From WS-9 sp036274595 (GTDB lineage Bacteria; Eisenbacteria; RBG-16-71-46; SZUA-252): a stretch of 64,000 nt of DNA. Below, piece after piece: positions 34,415 through 41,349 of this stretch (position 1 is its first letter; each line of letters begins with the position of its first letter). The position numbers and the translations under genes are program-made. The notes below the pieces were generated by a model that was not told the DNA's origin, made no database searches, and worked only from the letters and a program-made list of their open reading frames with translations. The stretch lies in the NCBI GenBank assembly GCA_036274595.1, contig DASUFL010000082.1:31618-95617 (forward strand), in the 5' to 3' direction.

Positions 34415-35850
34415 CCCATCGCCTCCTCGATCGCGTTCGATTCCTGGTCGAGCATCGCCGTCATTCGGCCGATTTCGTCCTTCACCCGCTCCTCGGACCA
34501 CAGGAGCCGCGGCGCCATCCACCTAGCCGTCGGCTCGAGCGCCGCGCGGAGCGCGCGCGCGTCGAGCCAGAGACGCGTCCGGCGCAGGAGAACATCGTCC
34601 AGCCGGAGCGCAAACGCGTCGCCCACCGCGCGGTCCACCTCCGCTTCCCCGATCTCCAGTCCGCCGGGAAGCGTGAGCCGCGCGGGATCGCCGCCGGCCG
34701 GCGTATCGGCCGGCACCACCCGCGTCGCGGTCGTGCACGGACGCGTGCGCGCGCCGAGCGCCTCGACGACCCGATCCACCGCGCGCTCGGCGAGGCTCCG
34801 GTGCGTCGTGTACTTCCCTCCGATCAGCGCGATTCGCGCGCGTCCCGGGACGATGCGATGCTCCCGGGCATTGGCCCACGGGCGCGCGGCGCCGCTTTGG
34901 ACCAGCGAGCGCACGCCGGCGAACGCGCGGACGGGACGGACGCCCCGAAGGCCGGGAAGCGCGCGTGCGGCCTCCTCGAGGAGATAGCGAATGTCCTCCG
35001 CGGGAGCCTCCACGCAGTCGGGCGGCCGGTCGTCGTCGACATCGGTCGTCCCGATGAGCGAATGATTCCCCCAGGGAAGCACGAAGAAGACGCGGCCGTC
35101 GCGCCGGGACGTCAGGAGCAGCGCGCGACCATGGGTCAGGGCGGGCACCACCACGTGCGTGCCGCGCGTACGCCGGAGGAGCACGCCCGAGGCCCCGCCC
35201 AGGCGGTCCACGTCCTCCGCCCACGGGCCGCCCGCGTTGACGACGAAGCGCGCGCGCACCTCCCGCTCCGCTCCATCGAGCCCGTTTCGAAGCGAGGCAC
35301 GCCATCCGCCGCCGTCCTCCGCCAGGCCGACGACCGCCGTGTGCGTCAGGACCGAGAGACCCTCGCGCGCCGCGTCGACCGCGAGCGCCACGCAGAGCCT
35401 CGCGTCCTCCATCTGCGCATCGGCGAAGCGCGACGCGCCCATGAGCCTCGAGGGGTCGAGCCCTGGCTCGAGCGAGAGCGCCTCGGACGAGGAGATGGCG
35501 CCGTGGGCGCGCAGCTCGTCCGGCGCGCCGCGCGCGAGGAGCGAGTAGAGCGCGATCCCGAGGCCGACCCACGCGCGCGAGCGATTCGAGCCCTTGTAAT
35601 GTGGGAGAAGGAACGAAACCGGACGGACGAAGGCGGGCGCGGTGCGGAGCAGGATCGATCGCTCGCGCAAGGACTCCCGCACGAGGCCGAGCTGGCCCGT
35701 CTCGAGATAGCGGATGCCCCCGTGCACGAGCTTCGACGTGCGGCTGCTCGTGCCGGAGGCGAGATCCTTCGCCTCGACCAGAACGACGCGAAGTCCGCGG
35801 AGCGTCGCGTCCCTCGCCACCGCCACGCCGTGGATTCCGCCCCCGATCAC
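34411..35850 (-). CDS. glpD: Glycerol-3-phosphate dehydrogenase (FAD-dependent)
   Basis: A 479-aa flavoprotein oxidising glycerol 3-phosphate to dihydroxyacetone phosphate and feeding electrons to quinones. The FAD motif GGGIHGVAVARDATLRG is at the very N-terminus; LASGTSSRTSKLVHGGIRYLE and LIGGKYTTHRSLAERAV are diagnostic. The only available start is the GTG at 35850, which cuts the first beta strand: upstream codons would read IDDILV, as in other GlpD proteins, and a GGGAGGGG site lies before them, so an unusual ATC start or an error is possible. It is followed by glpK. Confidence 0.92.
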   Translation of the reverse strand: MIGGGIHGVAVARDATLRGLRVVLVEAKDLASGTSSRTSKLVHGGIRYLETGQLGLVRESLRERSILLRTAPAFVRPVSFLLPHYKGSNRSRAWVGLGIALYSLLARGAPDELRAHGAISSSEALSLEPGLDPSRLMGASRFADAQMEDARLCVALAVDAAREGLSVLTHTAVVGLAEDGGGWRASLRNGLDGAEREVRARFVVNAGGPWAEDVDRLGGASGVLLRRTRGTHVVVPALTHGRALLLTSRRDGRVFFVLPWGNHSLIGTTDVDDDRPPDCVEAPAEDIRYLLEEAARALPGLRGVRPVRAFAGVRSLVQSGAARPWANAREHRIVPGRARIALIGGKYTTHRSLAERAVDRVVEALGARTRPCTTATRVVPADTPAGGDPARLTLPGGLEIGEAEVDRAVGDAFALRLDDVLLRRTRLWLDARALRAALEPTARWMAPRLLWSEERVKDEIGRMTAMLDQESNAIEEAMG

Positions 35851-35987
35851 GAGGATGTCGTCGATCGCCGAGCCCCTCCCTGGACACGTCCAACCGCAAT
35901 CGCCGCAGTCTAGGGGACGATTTCGGAACCCGCCACCGCGATCGGTGCTATCCTCGCCCGCTCTATGGTCCTGTGGGAGACAATACG

Positions 35988-36764
35988 ATGAGCGCGCTGC
36001 AGGGTTCCCTGTCGCTGGTCACGGGCGCGACGAGCGGATTTGGAGAGGCCATCGCCCGCCGCCTCGCCGCCGAGGGCTCGTCGCTCGCGATCACGGGACG
36101 CAGGGCCGACCGGCTCGAGAAGGTCGCGGCCGACATCCGCCGCGAGCAGGGCGTCGAGGTCAGCACGCTTGCGTTCGACGTCCGGGATCGCGCGGGCACG
36201 GAGCGCGCGCTGGCCGGAGCCGGAACGGTCCTCGCGATTGCCGACATCCTCGTCAACAACGCCGGACTCGCGCTCGCGCTCGAATCGGTGCAAGCCGGCG
36301 ATCCCGACGACTGGGACCAGATGATCGACACGAACGTGAAGGGACTCCTCTACGTGACGCGTGCGGTGCTCCCGGGCATGGTCGCGCGTCGGAGGGGGCA
36401 CGTCGTGAACATCGGGTCGGTCGCGGGGCATCTCGTCTACGCCGGAGGCGCCGTCTATTCCGCGACGAAGTTCGCGGTGCGCGCGATCTCGGAGGCGCTG
36501 CGCTACGACGTGCTCGGCACGGGTGTGCGCGTGACGAACGTCGAGCCGGGTCTCGCCGAGACCGAGTTCAGCCTCGTCCGCTTCAAGGGGGACAGGGAGA
36601 AGGCCAGGGCGGTCTATCGAGGGATCGAGCCGCTCACCGCAGAGGACGTCGCGGACGCCGTGCTCTGGGCCGTGACGCGGCCGCCGCACGTGAACGTGCA
36701 GTCGATCCTCCTCATGCCGACCGACCAGGCCGGCCCTCACGCGCTCCATCGACGCCCCTCGTAG
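35988..36764 (+). CDS. Short-chain dehydrogenase/reductase (YdfG-like)
   Basis: A 258-aa classical SDR. The cofactor loop is TGATSGFGEAIA, followed by TGRRADRL, whose Arg pair favours NADP(H); NNAGLALALES is the structural motif and the catalytic residues are S144, Y157 and K161 (VYSATKFAV). The sequence pattern is close to YdfG-type enzymes acting on L-allo-threonine, serine or 3-hydroxy acids. It is divergent from glpD, with a 137-base intergenic gap. Confidence 0.88.
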   Translation: MSALQGSLSLVTGATSGFGEAIARRLAAEGSSLAITGRRADRLEKVAADIRREQGVEVSTLAFDVRDRAGTERALAGAGTVLAIADILVNNAGLALALESVQAGDPDDWDQMIDTNVKGLLYVTRAVLPGMVARRRGHVVNIGSVAGHLVYAGGAVYSATKFAVRAISEALRYDVLGTGVRVTNVEPGLAETEFSLVRFKGDREKARAVYRGIEPLTAEDVADAVLWAVTRPPHVNVQSILLMPTDQAGPHALHRRPS

Positions 36765-36797
36765 CGACGCACCGCGTTCCCTTAGGGCCCGCACATC

Positions 36798-36806
36798 TGG
36801 TAAACT
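36798..36806 (+). promoter_or_regulatory. Extended -10 candidate close to the hydrolase start
   Basis: TGG plus TAAACT ends 10 bases before the ATG at 36817. There is no Shine-Dalgarno sequence in between, so the transcript would have almost no leader. Confidence 0.4.
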
Positions 36807-36816
36807 AGGGGCCTCG

Positions 36817-37659
36817 ATGATTTCCCCCCGCCGCGCTTCGATGGCTCTCGCCCTGATCCTGGGCGCCCTACTGTCGCTCGCTCCCATCGCCGCGCCCGAT
36901 TCCCCCGGCCTCGCGTTCTCTTCGAGCGGCCAGGGAGAGCCGACGCTCGTCCTGATCCACGGCGCGGGCCAGGACCGCCACATGTGGGATCGCCTGACGC
37001 CGCTCCTCGAGACGCGGCACCGCGTCGTGCGGGTGGACCTGCCGGGGCACGGCGAGTCCCCGCAGGTGAGCCCGTTCTCCCTCAAAGAGGTGGCATCCGC
37101 GCTGGATCGAACGCTCAACCGGGAGAAGGTCAAGAAGGCGGTGCTCGTCGGCCAGTCCTATGGCGCCTACGTGGCGCTGGAAGAGGCGGCGGCCCATCCG
37201 TCCCGCGCGTCGGGCATCGTGCCGATCGACCTGCCCACGTACATCCAGGCCGACTCGGAGCGGATCGGAAATCTCGAGATGCTCCTCCGCGACCGCTACC
37301 CACTGTTCGTGGCCGGCGTGTTCCAGCAGATGACGAAGGACTCGAGCCAGATGGACTCGGTCGTCTCGAAAGCGGAGGCGGTTCCGCGGGACGTGATGAG
37401 CGCATACTTCCGCGAGACGTGGAGGATGGATCTGCGGCCGCGGGTCAAGAAGCTGAAGCAGCCGATCATGGTCGTCCTGACCGACGAGACCTGGTCCGCC
37501 GCCGAGTCCTGGTCGAGCGCGCGGAGGCGGCTGGGCTACGAGACGGCGGGGCCCGCCATCGGAAAGCGCTTCTACGGATCCGGACACCTCGTGCCTCTGG
37601 ATCAGCCCGATTCCCTCGCCGCCGCCATCCTCGACTTCACCGCGACGCTTCCCCGCTAG
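36817..37659 (+). CDS. Secreted alpha/beta hydrolase
   Basis: A 280-aa alpha/beta-fold protein with a signal peptide (SMALALILGALLSLAPIAAP). Nucleophile S114 is in VLVGQSYGAYVALEEAAAHP, the oxyanion turn is VLIHGAGQDRHMWD, and the His is near residue 256 (YGSGHLVPLDQPDSL). Family members are esterases, lipases or haloalkane-type hydrolases; the substrate is unknown. Being exported, it acts in the periplasm or outside. The convergent methyltransferase gene ends 20 bases away. Confidence 0.82.
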   Translation: MISPRRASMALALILGALLSLAPIAAPDSPGLAFSSSGQGEPTLVLIHGAGQDRHMWDRLTPLLETRHRVVRVDLPGHGESPQVSPFSLKEVASALDRTLNREKVKKAVLVGQSYGAYVALEEAAAHPSRASGIVPIDLPTYIQADSERIGNLEMLLRDRYPLFVAGVFQQMTKDSSQMDSVVSKAEAVPRDVMSAYFRETWRMDLRPRVKKLKQPIMVVLTDETWSAAESWSSARRRLGYETAGPAIGKRFYGSGHLVPLDQPDSLAAAILDFTATLPR

Positions 37660-37679
37660 AACGAAGCTCGCGCTGCGCG

Positions 37680-38456
37680 CTACCGATGCGCGAGCACGTG
37701 ATAGAGATTCCCGAACTCCCCCGTTCTCGGAACGTCGATCGGAAACGGATCGAAGCGGTCGTGGTACACGGCCGCGAGCCTGAGCGGGCTTCGCTCGAGG
37801 AGACCGTCCACGTCTTCCTGCGTCCAGAGGCGAAGCACGTGGTCTTCCTCGAGGGTGAGCTTCTCCTTGCCGCGGCGCGCGGTGATCCGGGCGTGCTGGT
37901 GGGAGCGCTTCGCTTCCACGTCCTCGCGCACCACCGTCCAGGTGAGGGTCGTCGAGAGGTCGTTTCGGCGATTGCCCCAGGGACCGAACGTGGCGAGTTC
38001 CGGGGGCTCCCCCCAGTAGTTGAACTGCGCGATGTAGATCCCGCCCGGACGCAGCGCCTCCGCGATGCGCTCGAAGTGCTGGAGCAGCTGCTCGTCTTCG
38101 AGCAGGTAGCCGATCGAGTTCACGGGATTGATGGCGACGTCGAAGTGCCCTGGCGGACGGAACGTGGCCATGTCCCCGCGAAGCGCCCGCCCGCCGTGCG
38201 CGCCCAGGCGGCGCGACGCGAAGGCCACCATCTCGGGACTCAAGTCGTACCCGAGGACGTCGTAGCCCCGTCCCGCGAGCGCCTCCAGGAGGCGTCCCGT
38301 GCCGCACGCGGGCTCGAGGATGCGGCGCACCGGTCCTTCCACGTGCGCGGTAAAGCAGGATTCGAGGAAGTCGAGCTCGAGCGCGAGATCCCAGCCGAAG
38401 GCGACGTCGTAGATCTCGGGGCTCGCGTAGAGGGCGGGATGGCTCAGGTCGGTCAT
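37680..38456 (-). CDS. Class I SAM-dependent methyltransferase
   Basis: A 258-aa Rossmann-type methyltransferase. Motif I is RILEPACGTGRLLEALAGRG, followed by LGYDLSPEMV with the acidic ribose-binding residue, then FDVAINPVNSIGYLL and a LRPGGIYIAQFNYWG motif. The acceptor substrate is unknown; the layout is that of small-molecule methyltransferases. A GGAG site sits very close to the ATG. It is followed by no gene in the same direction. Confidence 0.85.
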   Translation of the reverse strand: MTDLSHPALYASPEIYDVAFGWDLALELDFLESCFTAHVEGPVRRILEPACGTGRLLEALAGRGYDVLGYDLSPEMVAFASRRLGAHGGRALRGDMATFRPPGHFDVAINPVNSIGYLLEDEQLLQHFERIAEALRPGGIYIAQFNYWGEPPELATFGPWGNRRNDLSTTLTWTVVREDVEAKRSHQHARITARRGKEKLTLEEDHVLRLWTQEDVDGLLERSPLRLAAVYHDRFDPFPIDVPRTGEFGNLYHVLAHR

Positions 38457-38516
38457 GGCTCCTGCGTCATGGCGAGAAGGAGGTCCGGCGTCGCACCGGG
38501 CGCGCGGCGACGGCGG

Positions 38517-38553
38517 AAAAGCGAACGGGGCGGCGCTGGATGCGCCGCCCCGT
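38517..38553 (-). terminator. Rho-independent terminator of the cold-shock gene
   Basis: On the minus strand, a perfect 12-bp stem (38542-38553 with 38525-38536) around a 5-base loop is followed by TTCGCTTTTCC. It lies ~30 bases after the csp stop codon. Confidence 0.75.
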
Positions 38554-38582
38554 GCTTGACGGAAGTTCCGTGGTTCGGCTGC

Positions 38583-38783
38583 CTACGCCCGGCGGACGTT
38601 AGCGGCCTGGAGGCCCTTCGGCCCACGAACGATATCGAACTCCAGGCGCTCGCCCTCGGCGAGCGTCTTGAAGCCATCGCCCTGGATCGCGGAATAGTGG
38701 ACGAACACGTCCTCGCCACCTTCCTGCTGGATGAATCCGAAACCCTTCGCCTCGTTGAACCACTTCACCGTTCCACTCGCCAC
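38583..38783 (-). CDS. Cold-shock protein (CspA family)
   Basis: A 66-aa single cold-shock domain, an OB-fold that binds single-stranded RNA and DNA. RNP1 is KGFGFIQ (residues 13-19) and RNP2 is VFVHYSA; the ending GPKGLQAANVR is typical. The start is a GTG, with AAGGAG 7 bases upstream; earlier in-frame starts would add an unrelated basic stretch. It has a long (~184-base) predicted leader containing a terminator-like hairpin, and its own terminator. Confidence 0.95.
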   Translation of the reverse strand: MASGTVKWFNEAKGFGFIQQEGGEDVFVHYSAIQGDGFKTLAEGERLEFDIVRGPKGLQAANVRRA

Positions 38784-38892
38784 TGATCTGCTCCTTCGAC
38801 TACGGGGTACGACCCCAAACACGCCGCGTTGCGCGGCAAACGCCCAGCCGACTTGGGCCGGGTTCCGGGCGGATCGTGAAGCCCCGACCGGA

Positions 38893-38927
38893 TACAAGAA
38901 AGCCGCAGGAATCGTCTCTCCTGCGGC
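38893..38927 (-). promoter_or_regulatory. Terminator-like hairpin inside the csp leader (possible attenuator)
   Basis: GCCGCAGGA (38902-38910) and TCCTGCGGC (38919-38927) form a perfect 9-bp stem with an 8-base loop. Read toward csp it is followed by TTTCTTGTATCC, a weak U-tract. It lies ~40 bases after the predicted transcription start and ~110 bases before the csp GTG, which suits a conditional terminator or a structured RNA thermosensor. Confidence 0.5.
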
Positions 38928-38973
38928 GACAGTCACACCATGTGTGCTTCAACTACCGTCAGGCAACGCACGG

Positions 38974-39002
38974 AGTATCGGTAAGAACCCGCCGCTTGTA
39001 AA
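38974..39002 (-). promoter_or_regulatory. Sigma-70-type promoter of the cold-shock gene
   Basis: Reading leftward, TTTACA (39002-38997), a 17-base spacer and GATACT (38979-38974) form a good sigma-70-type promoter. Predicted start of transcription is near 38967, giving a leader of ~184 bases before the GTG at 38783. Confidence 0.6.
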
Positions 39003-39044
39003 GCAAAATCTTTCTTCGGCGGCGAGGGATGATAGCCTGTAACC

Positions 39045-40103
39045 ATGTTCCTGCCATCCGGTCCCGAAGGCCCCGTCGAGGAGACCGCGGTCGCGCCGCA
39101 TCCTCCCGCCGTGGAGCACGCCCCCGAGTTCATCGATCAGCAGCTCGCGACGCTGGGGCTCAGGATCGAGTCCTCTCCGGTCGAACCTTTCCTGCATCGG
39201 CTCGCGGGCGAGCTCAGGGCGAAGGGAATCCGCCGGTGGCATCCCCGCTACTACCTCACCGACGAGTGGGGATGTCCGTCGGGGCACCCGATCATCGGCA
39301 TTCCCTTCTATCTCGCCGACAAGAGACTCGCGCGAATCGAGCGGGAACGGAACGAGCTCGAGAGTCCGCGCGAGGTGATGATGTACCTGCGTCACGAGGC
39401 GGGCCACGCGTTCAACTACGCGTATCGCCTCTACCAGACCGCCGAGTGGCGTGCTACGTTCGGGCCGTTCCGGCGGCGCTATCGTGAAGATTACCGGCCC
39501 GTTCCGTTCAGCCGCGATTTCGTGCGCCATCTGCCCGGCTGGTACGCGCAGAAGCATCCCGACGAGGATTTCGCCGAAGCGTTCGCGGTGTGGCTCACGC
39601 CGGGTTATCCGTGGCGGGAGCGCTACGCCGGATGGCCCGCGCTCCAGAAGCTCGAGTACGTCGATCGCACCGTCCACGCGTGCGGGGACCGCGAGCCCCT
39701 GGTCAAGCGCGCGCGCCCCGACATCACCGTCGAAGAGATGGAAGGAACCGTCCGCGAGGTCTTCGACGAGGCGGCCGCGCGCAATCGCTCGGCCATGGAG
39801 CTGAATCCGGACGACGAGCTGGTCGACATCTTCCTTCCCAAGGGAAGCCGGCGGAAGCCGACCCGGCCCGCGTGGGAGATCGTCGAGCAGCACCGGAACA
39901 AGCTCATCGACAAGATCGCGCACTGGACCGGCGTCCGCCGGCCGGTGGTCCGCGAGATGGTGGATGCGATCGTCGAGGCGTGCCGGGCCCGCGGCTATCT
40001 CGGGCTCCGCGGGAAGGAGAGCGACTACCTGGTCGCGCTCACCGCGTACGGCACGGCGGTGGCGATGAACTACATGACGCGCGGCAAATTCCGGAACGTG
40101 TGA
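39045..40103 (+). CDS. Putative gluzincin-type zinc metallopeptidase
   Basis: A 352-aa protein without signal peptide. The zinc motif is LRHEAGHAFNYAYRLY (H117, E118, H121), and E178 in DEDFAEAFAVW is a good third ligand, as in gluzincins. The conserved opening YYLTDEWGCPSGHPIIGIPFYLAD and a helical C-terminal half (VRREMVDAI-type) complete it. I know it only as a putative zinc-binding metallopeptidase family. A TAGCCT element ends 6 bases before the ATG, suggesting a leaderless message. It precedes an ATP-grasp ligase gene by 19 bases, which suggests a functional pair. Confidence 0.78.
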   Translation: MFLPSGPEGPVEETAVAPHPPAVEHAPEFIDQQLATLGLRIESSPVEPFLHRLAGELRAKGIRRWHPRYYLTDEWGCPSGHPIIGIPFYLADKRLARIERERNELESPREVMMYLRHEAGHAFNYAYRLYQTAEWRATFGPFRRRYREDYRPVPFSRDFVRHLPGWYAQKHPDEDFAEAFAVWLTPGYPWRERYAGWPALQKLEYVDRTVHACGDREPLVKRARPDITVEEMEGTVREVFDEAAARNRSAMELNPDDELVDIFLPKGSRRKPTRPAWEIVEQHRNKLIDKIAHWTGVRRPVVREMVDAIVEACRARGYLGLRGKESDYLVALTAYGTAVAMNYMTRGKFRNV

Positions 40104-40122
40104 CGGCGCACGGCGAGGGCGA

Positions 40123-41181
40123 ATGACCGAGAACCCGCTCACCATCTGCATCCTGTACGACGCGTGGCACGAGCTCGAGGAGGAGGCCCCCGAGCCGCCG
40201 CCCGAAAATCCCAAGCGCGCGCGGAAGCGACGGGAGAAGAGCGATCGCGAGGAGATCGCGGAAGCGCTGACCAAGCGGGGCCACACGGTGATCGAGCACT
40301 GCCTCGACGGGCGCCGGCGCAGCCTCAAGGCGCTCGCGGGCATCGAGGCCGATCTCGTCTTCAACCTGACCGAATCCTACGGCGGCGACGATACGAAGGA
40401 CTTGAACATCGCCGCCTATCTCGACCTCCTCCACCTTCCCTACACGGGATCGGGGCCGTCAGGGCTCCTCCTCGCCCAGGACAAGGCGGTGGCGAAGCGC
40501 CTGTTCACCTTTCACGGGCTCCGCACGCCTGACTTCGCCACGGTCTACCAGGGGCGTCTCCAGTGGTCGGACGACATTCACTTCCCCGTCATCGTGAAGC
40601 CGAAGCGCGAGGACGGCTCGATCGGGATCGAGTTCAGCGCGGTGGTGGGATCGATCAAGGAGCTGATGGAGCGGATCGACGCGCTCCACGCCGACCTGGA
40701 TTCCCCGGTCCTCATCGAGGAGTACATCGAGGGGCGCGAGCTCTACGTGTCGGTGCTCGGGAACGAGCCTCCGACCGCGCTTCCGGTCGTGGAGCTTGAT
40801 CTCTCCGATCTGCCCGAGGGGACTCCCCGCATCGCCGGGACCGAAGTGAAGTGGGAGCGCGGGACCGACGCCTACAAGAAGACGAAGCTCCGGGTCCCCG
40901 TGGACCTGGGCGAGGAGGTGCTGGCCGAGATCCAGGAGACGGCGGTCACCGCCTGCCGGGCGCTCGAGATCCGCGACTATGCACGGGCCGACCTCCGGCT
41001 CACCCCGGACGGACGGATCTTCCTCCTCGAGGTAAACCCCAATCCCTGGCTCCACTCGACGGCGGAGTTCGCCCTCTCGGCCAAGCAGGCCGGGCGCGAC
41101 TACGGCTCCCTCATCGAGGAGATCGTGGATATGGCCATCGCCCGCTACCGGGGCCGCACCTTGACGAGCCGCCCCGACTAG
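40123..41181 (+). CDS. ATP-grasp ligase, D-alanine-D-alanine ligase-like
   Basis: A 352-aa ATP-grasp protein. Features: FNLTESYGG near residue 85, TGSGPSGLLLAQDKAVAKRL, ATP-binding lysine in FPVIVKPKREDGSIGIEF, LIEEYIEGRELYVSVLG, and metal ligands in ARADLRLTPDG and FLLEVNPNPW. It should activate a carboxylate as an acyl phosphate and join it to an amine. A charged insertion (residues ~16-45, EEEAPEPPPENPKRARKRR) after the first strand is unlike DdlA/DdlB. Coupling to a peptidase gene argues for peptide or amide metabolism rather than cell-wall D-Ala-D-Ala synthesis. Confidence 0.85.
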   Translation: MTENPLTICILYDAWHELEEEAPEPPPENPKRARKRREKSDREEIAEALTKRGHTVIEHCLDGRRRSLKALAGIEADLVFNLTESYGGDDTKDLNIAAYLDLLHLPYTGSGPSGLLLAQDKAVAKRLFTFHGLRTPDFATVYQGRLQWSDDIHFPVIVKPKREDGSIGIEFSAVVGSIKELMERIDALHADLDSPVLIEEYIEGRELYVSVLGNEPPTALPVVELDLSDLPEGTPRIAGTEVKWERGTDAYKKTKLRVPVDLGEEVLAEIQETAVTACRALEIRDYARADLRLTPDGRIFLLEVNPNPWLHSTAEFALSAKQAGRDYGSLIEEIVDMAIARYRGRTLTSRPD

Positions 41182-41239
41182 GCAACCGGCTCCAACCCGT
41201 TTCCTCCCAACCCTGCCGGCTCACCCGGCATCCAATGCC

Positions 41240-41268
41240 TTGACAGGGCCGGAGGCATGCCCAAAACT
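41240..41268 (+). promoter_or_regulatory. Sigma-70-type promoter of the M16 peptidase gene
   Basis: TTGACA (41240-41245), a 17-base spacer and AAAACT (41263-41268). The -35 is consensus. Transcription would start near 41275, ~75 bases before the ATG. Confidence 0.6.
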
Positions 41269-41349
41269 GGACCCCCAATCCGATCCGAGCACGTCTTTTT
41301 GACCCCCGCGTCCCCCACACGCCATCCCGTCTGGCAAAGGAGCCACCGA

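Noticed and set aside
36798..36817. Riboswitch before the secreted hydrolase gene
   Set aside because: The -10 box lies 10 bases from the ATG, leaving no room for a structured leader.
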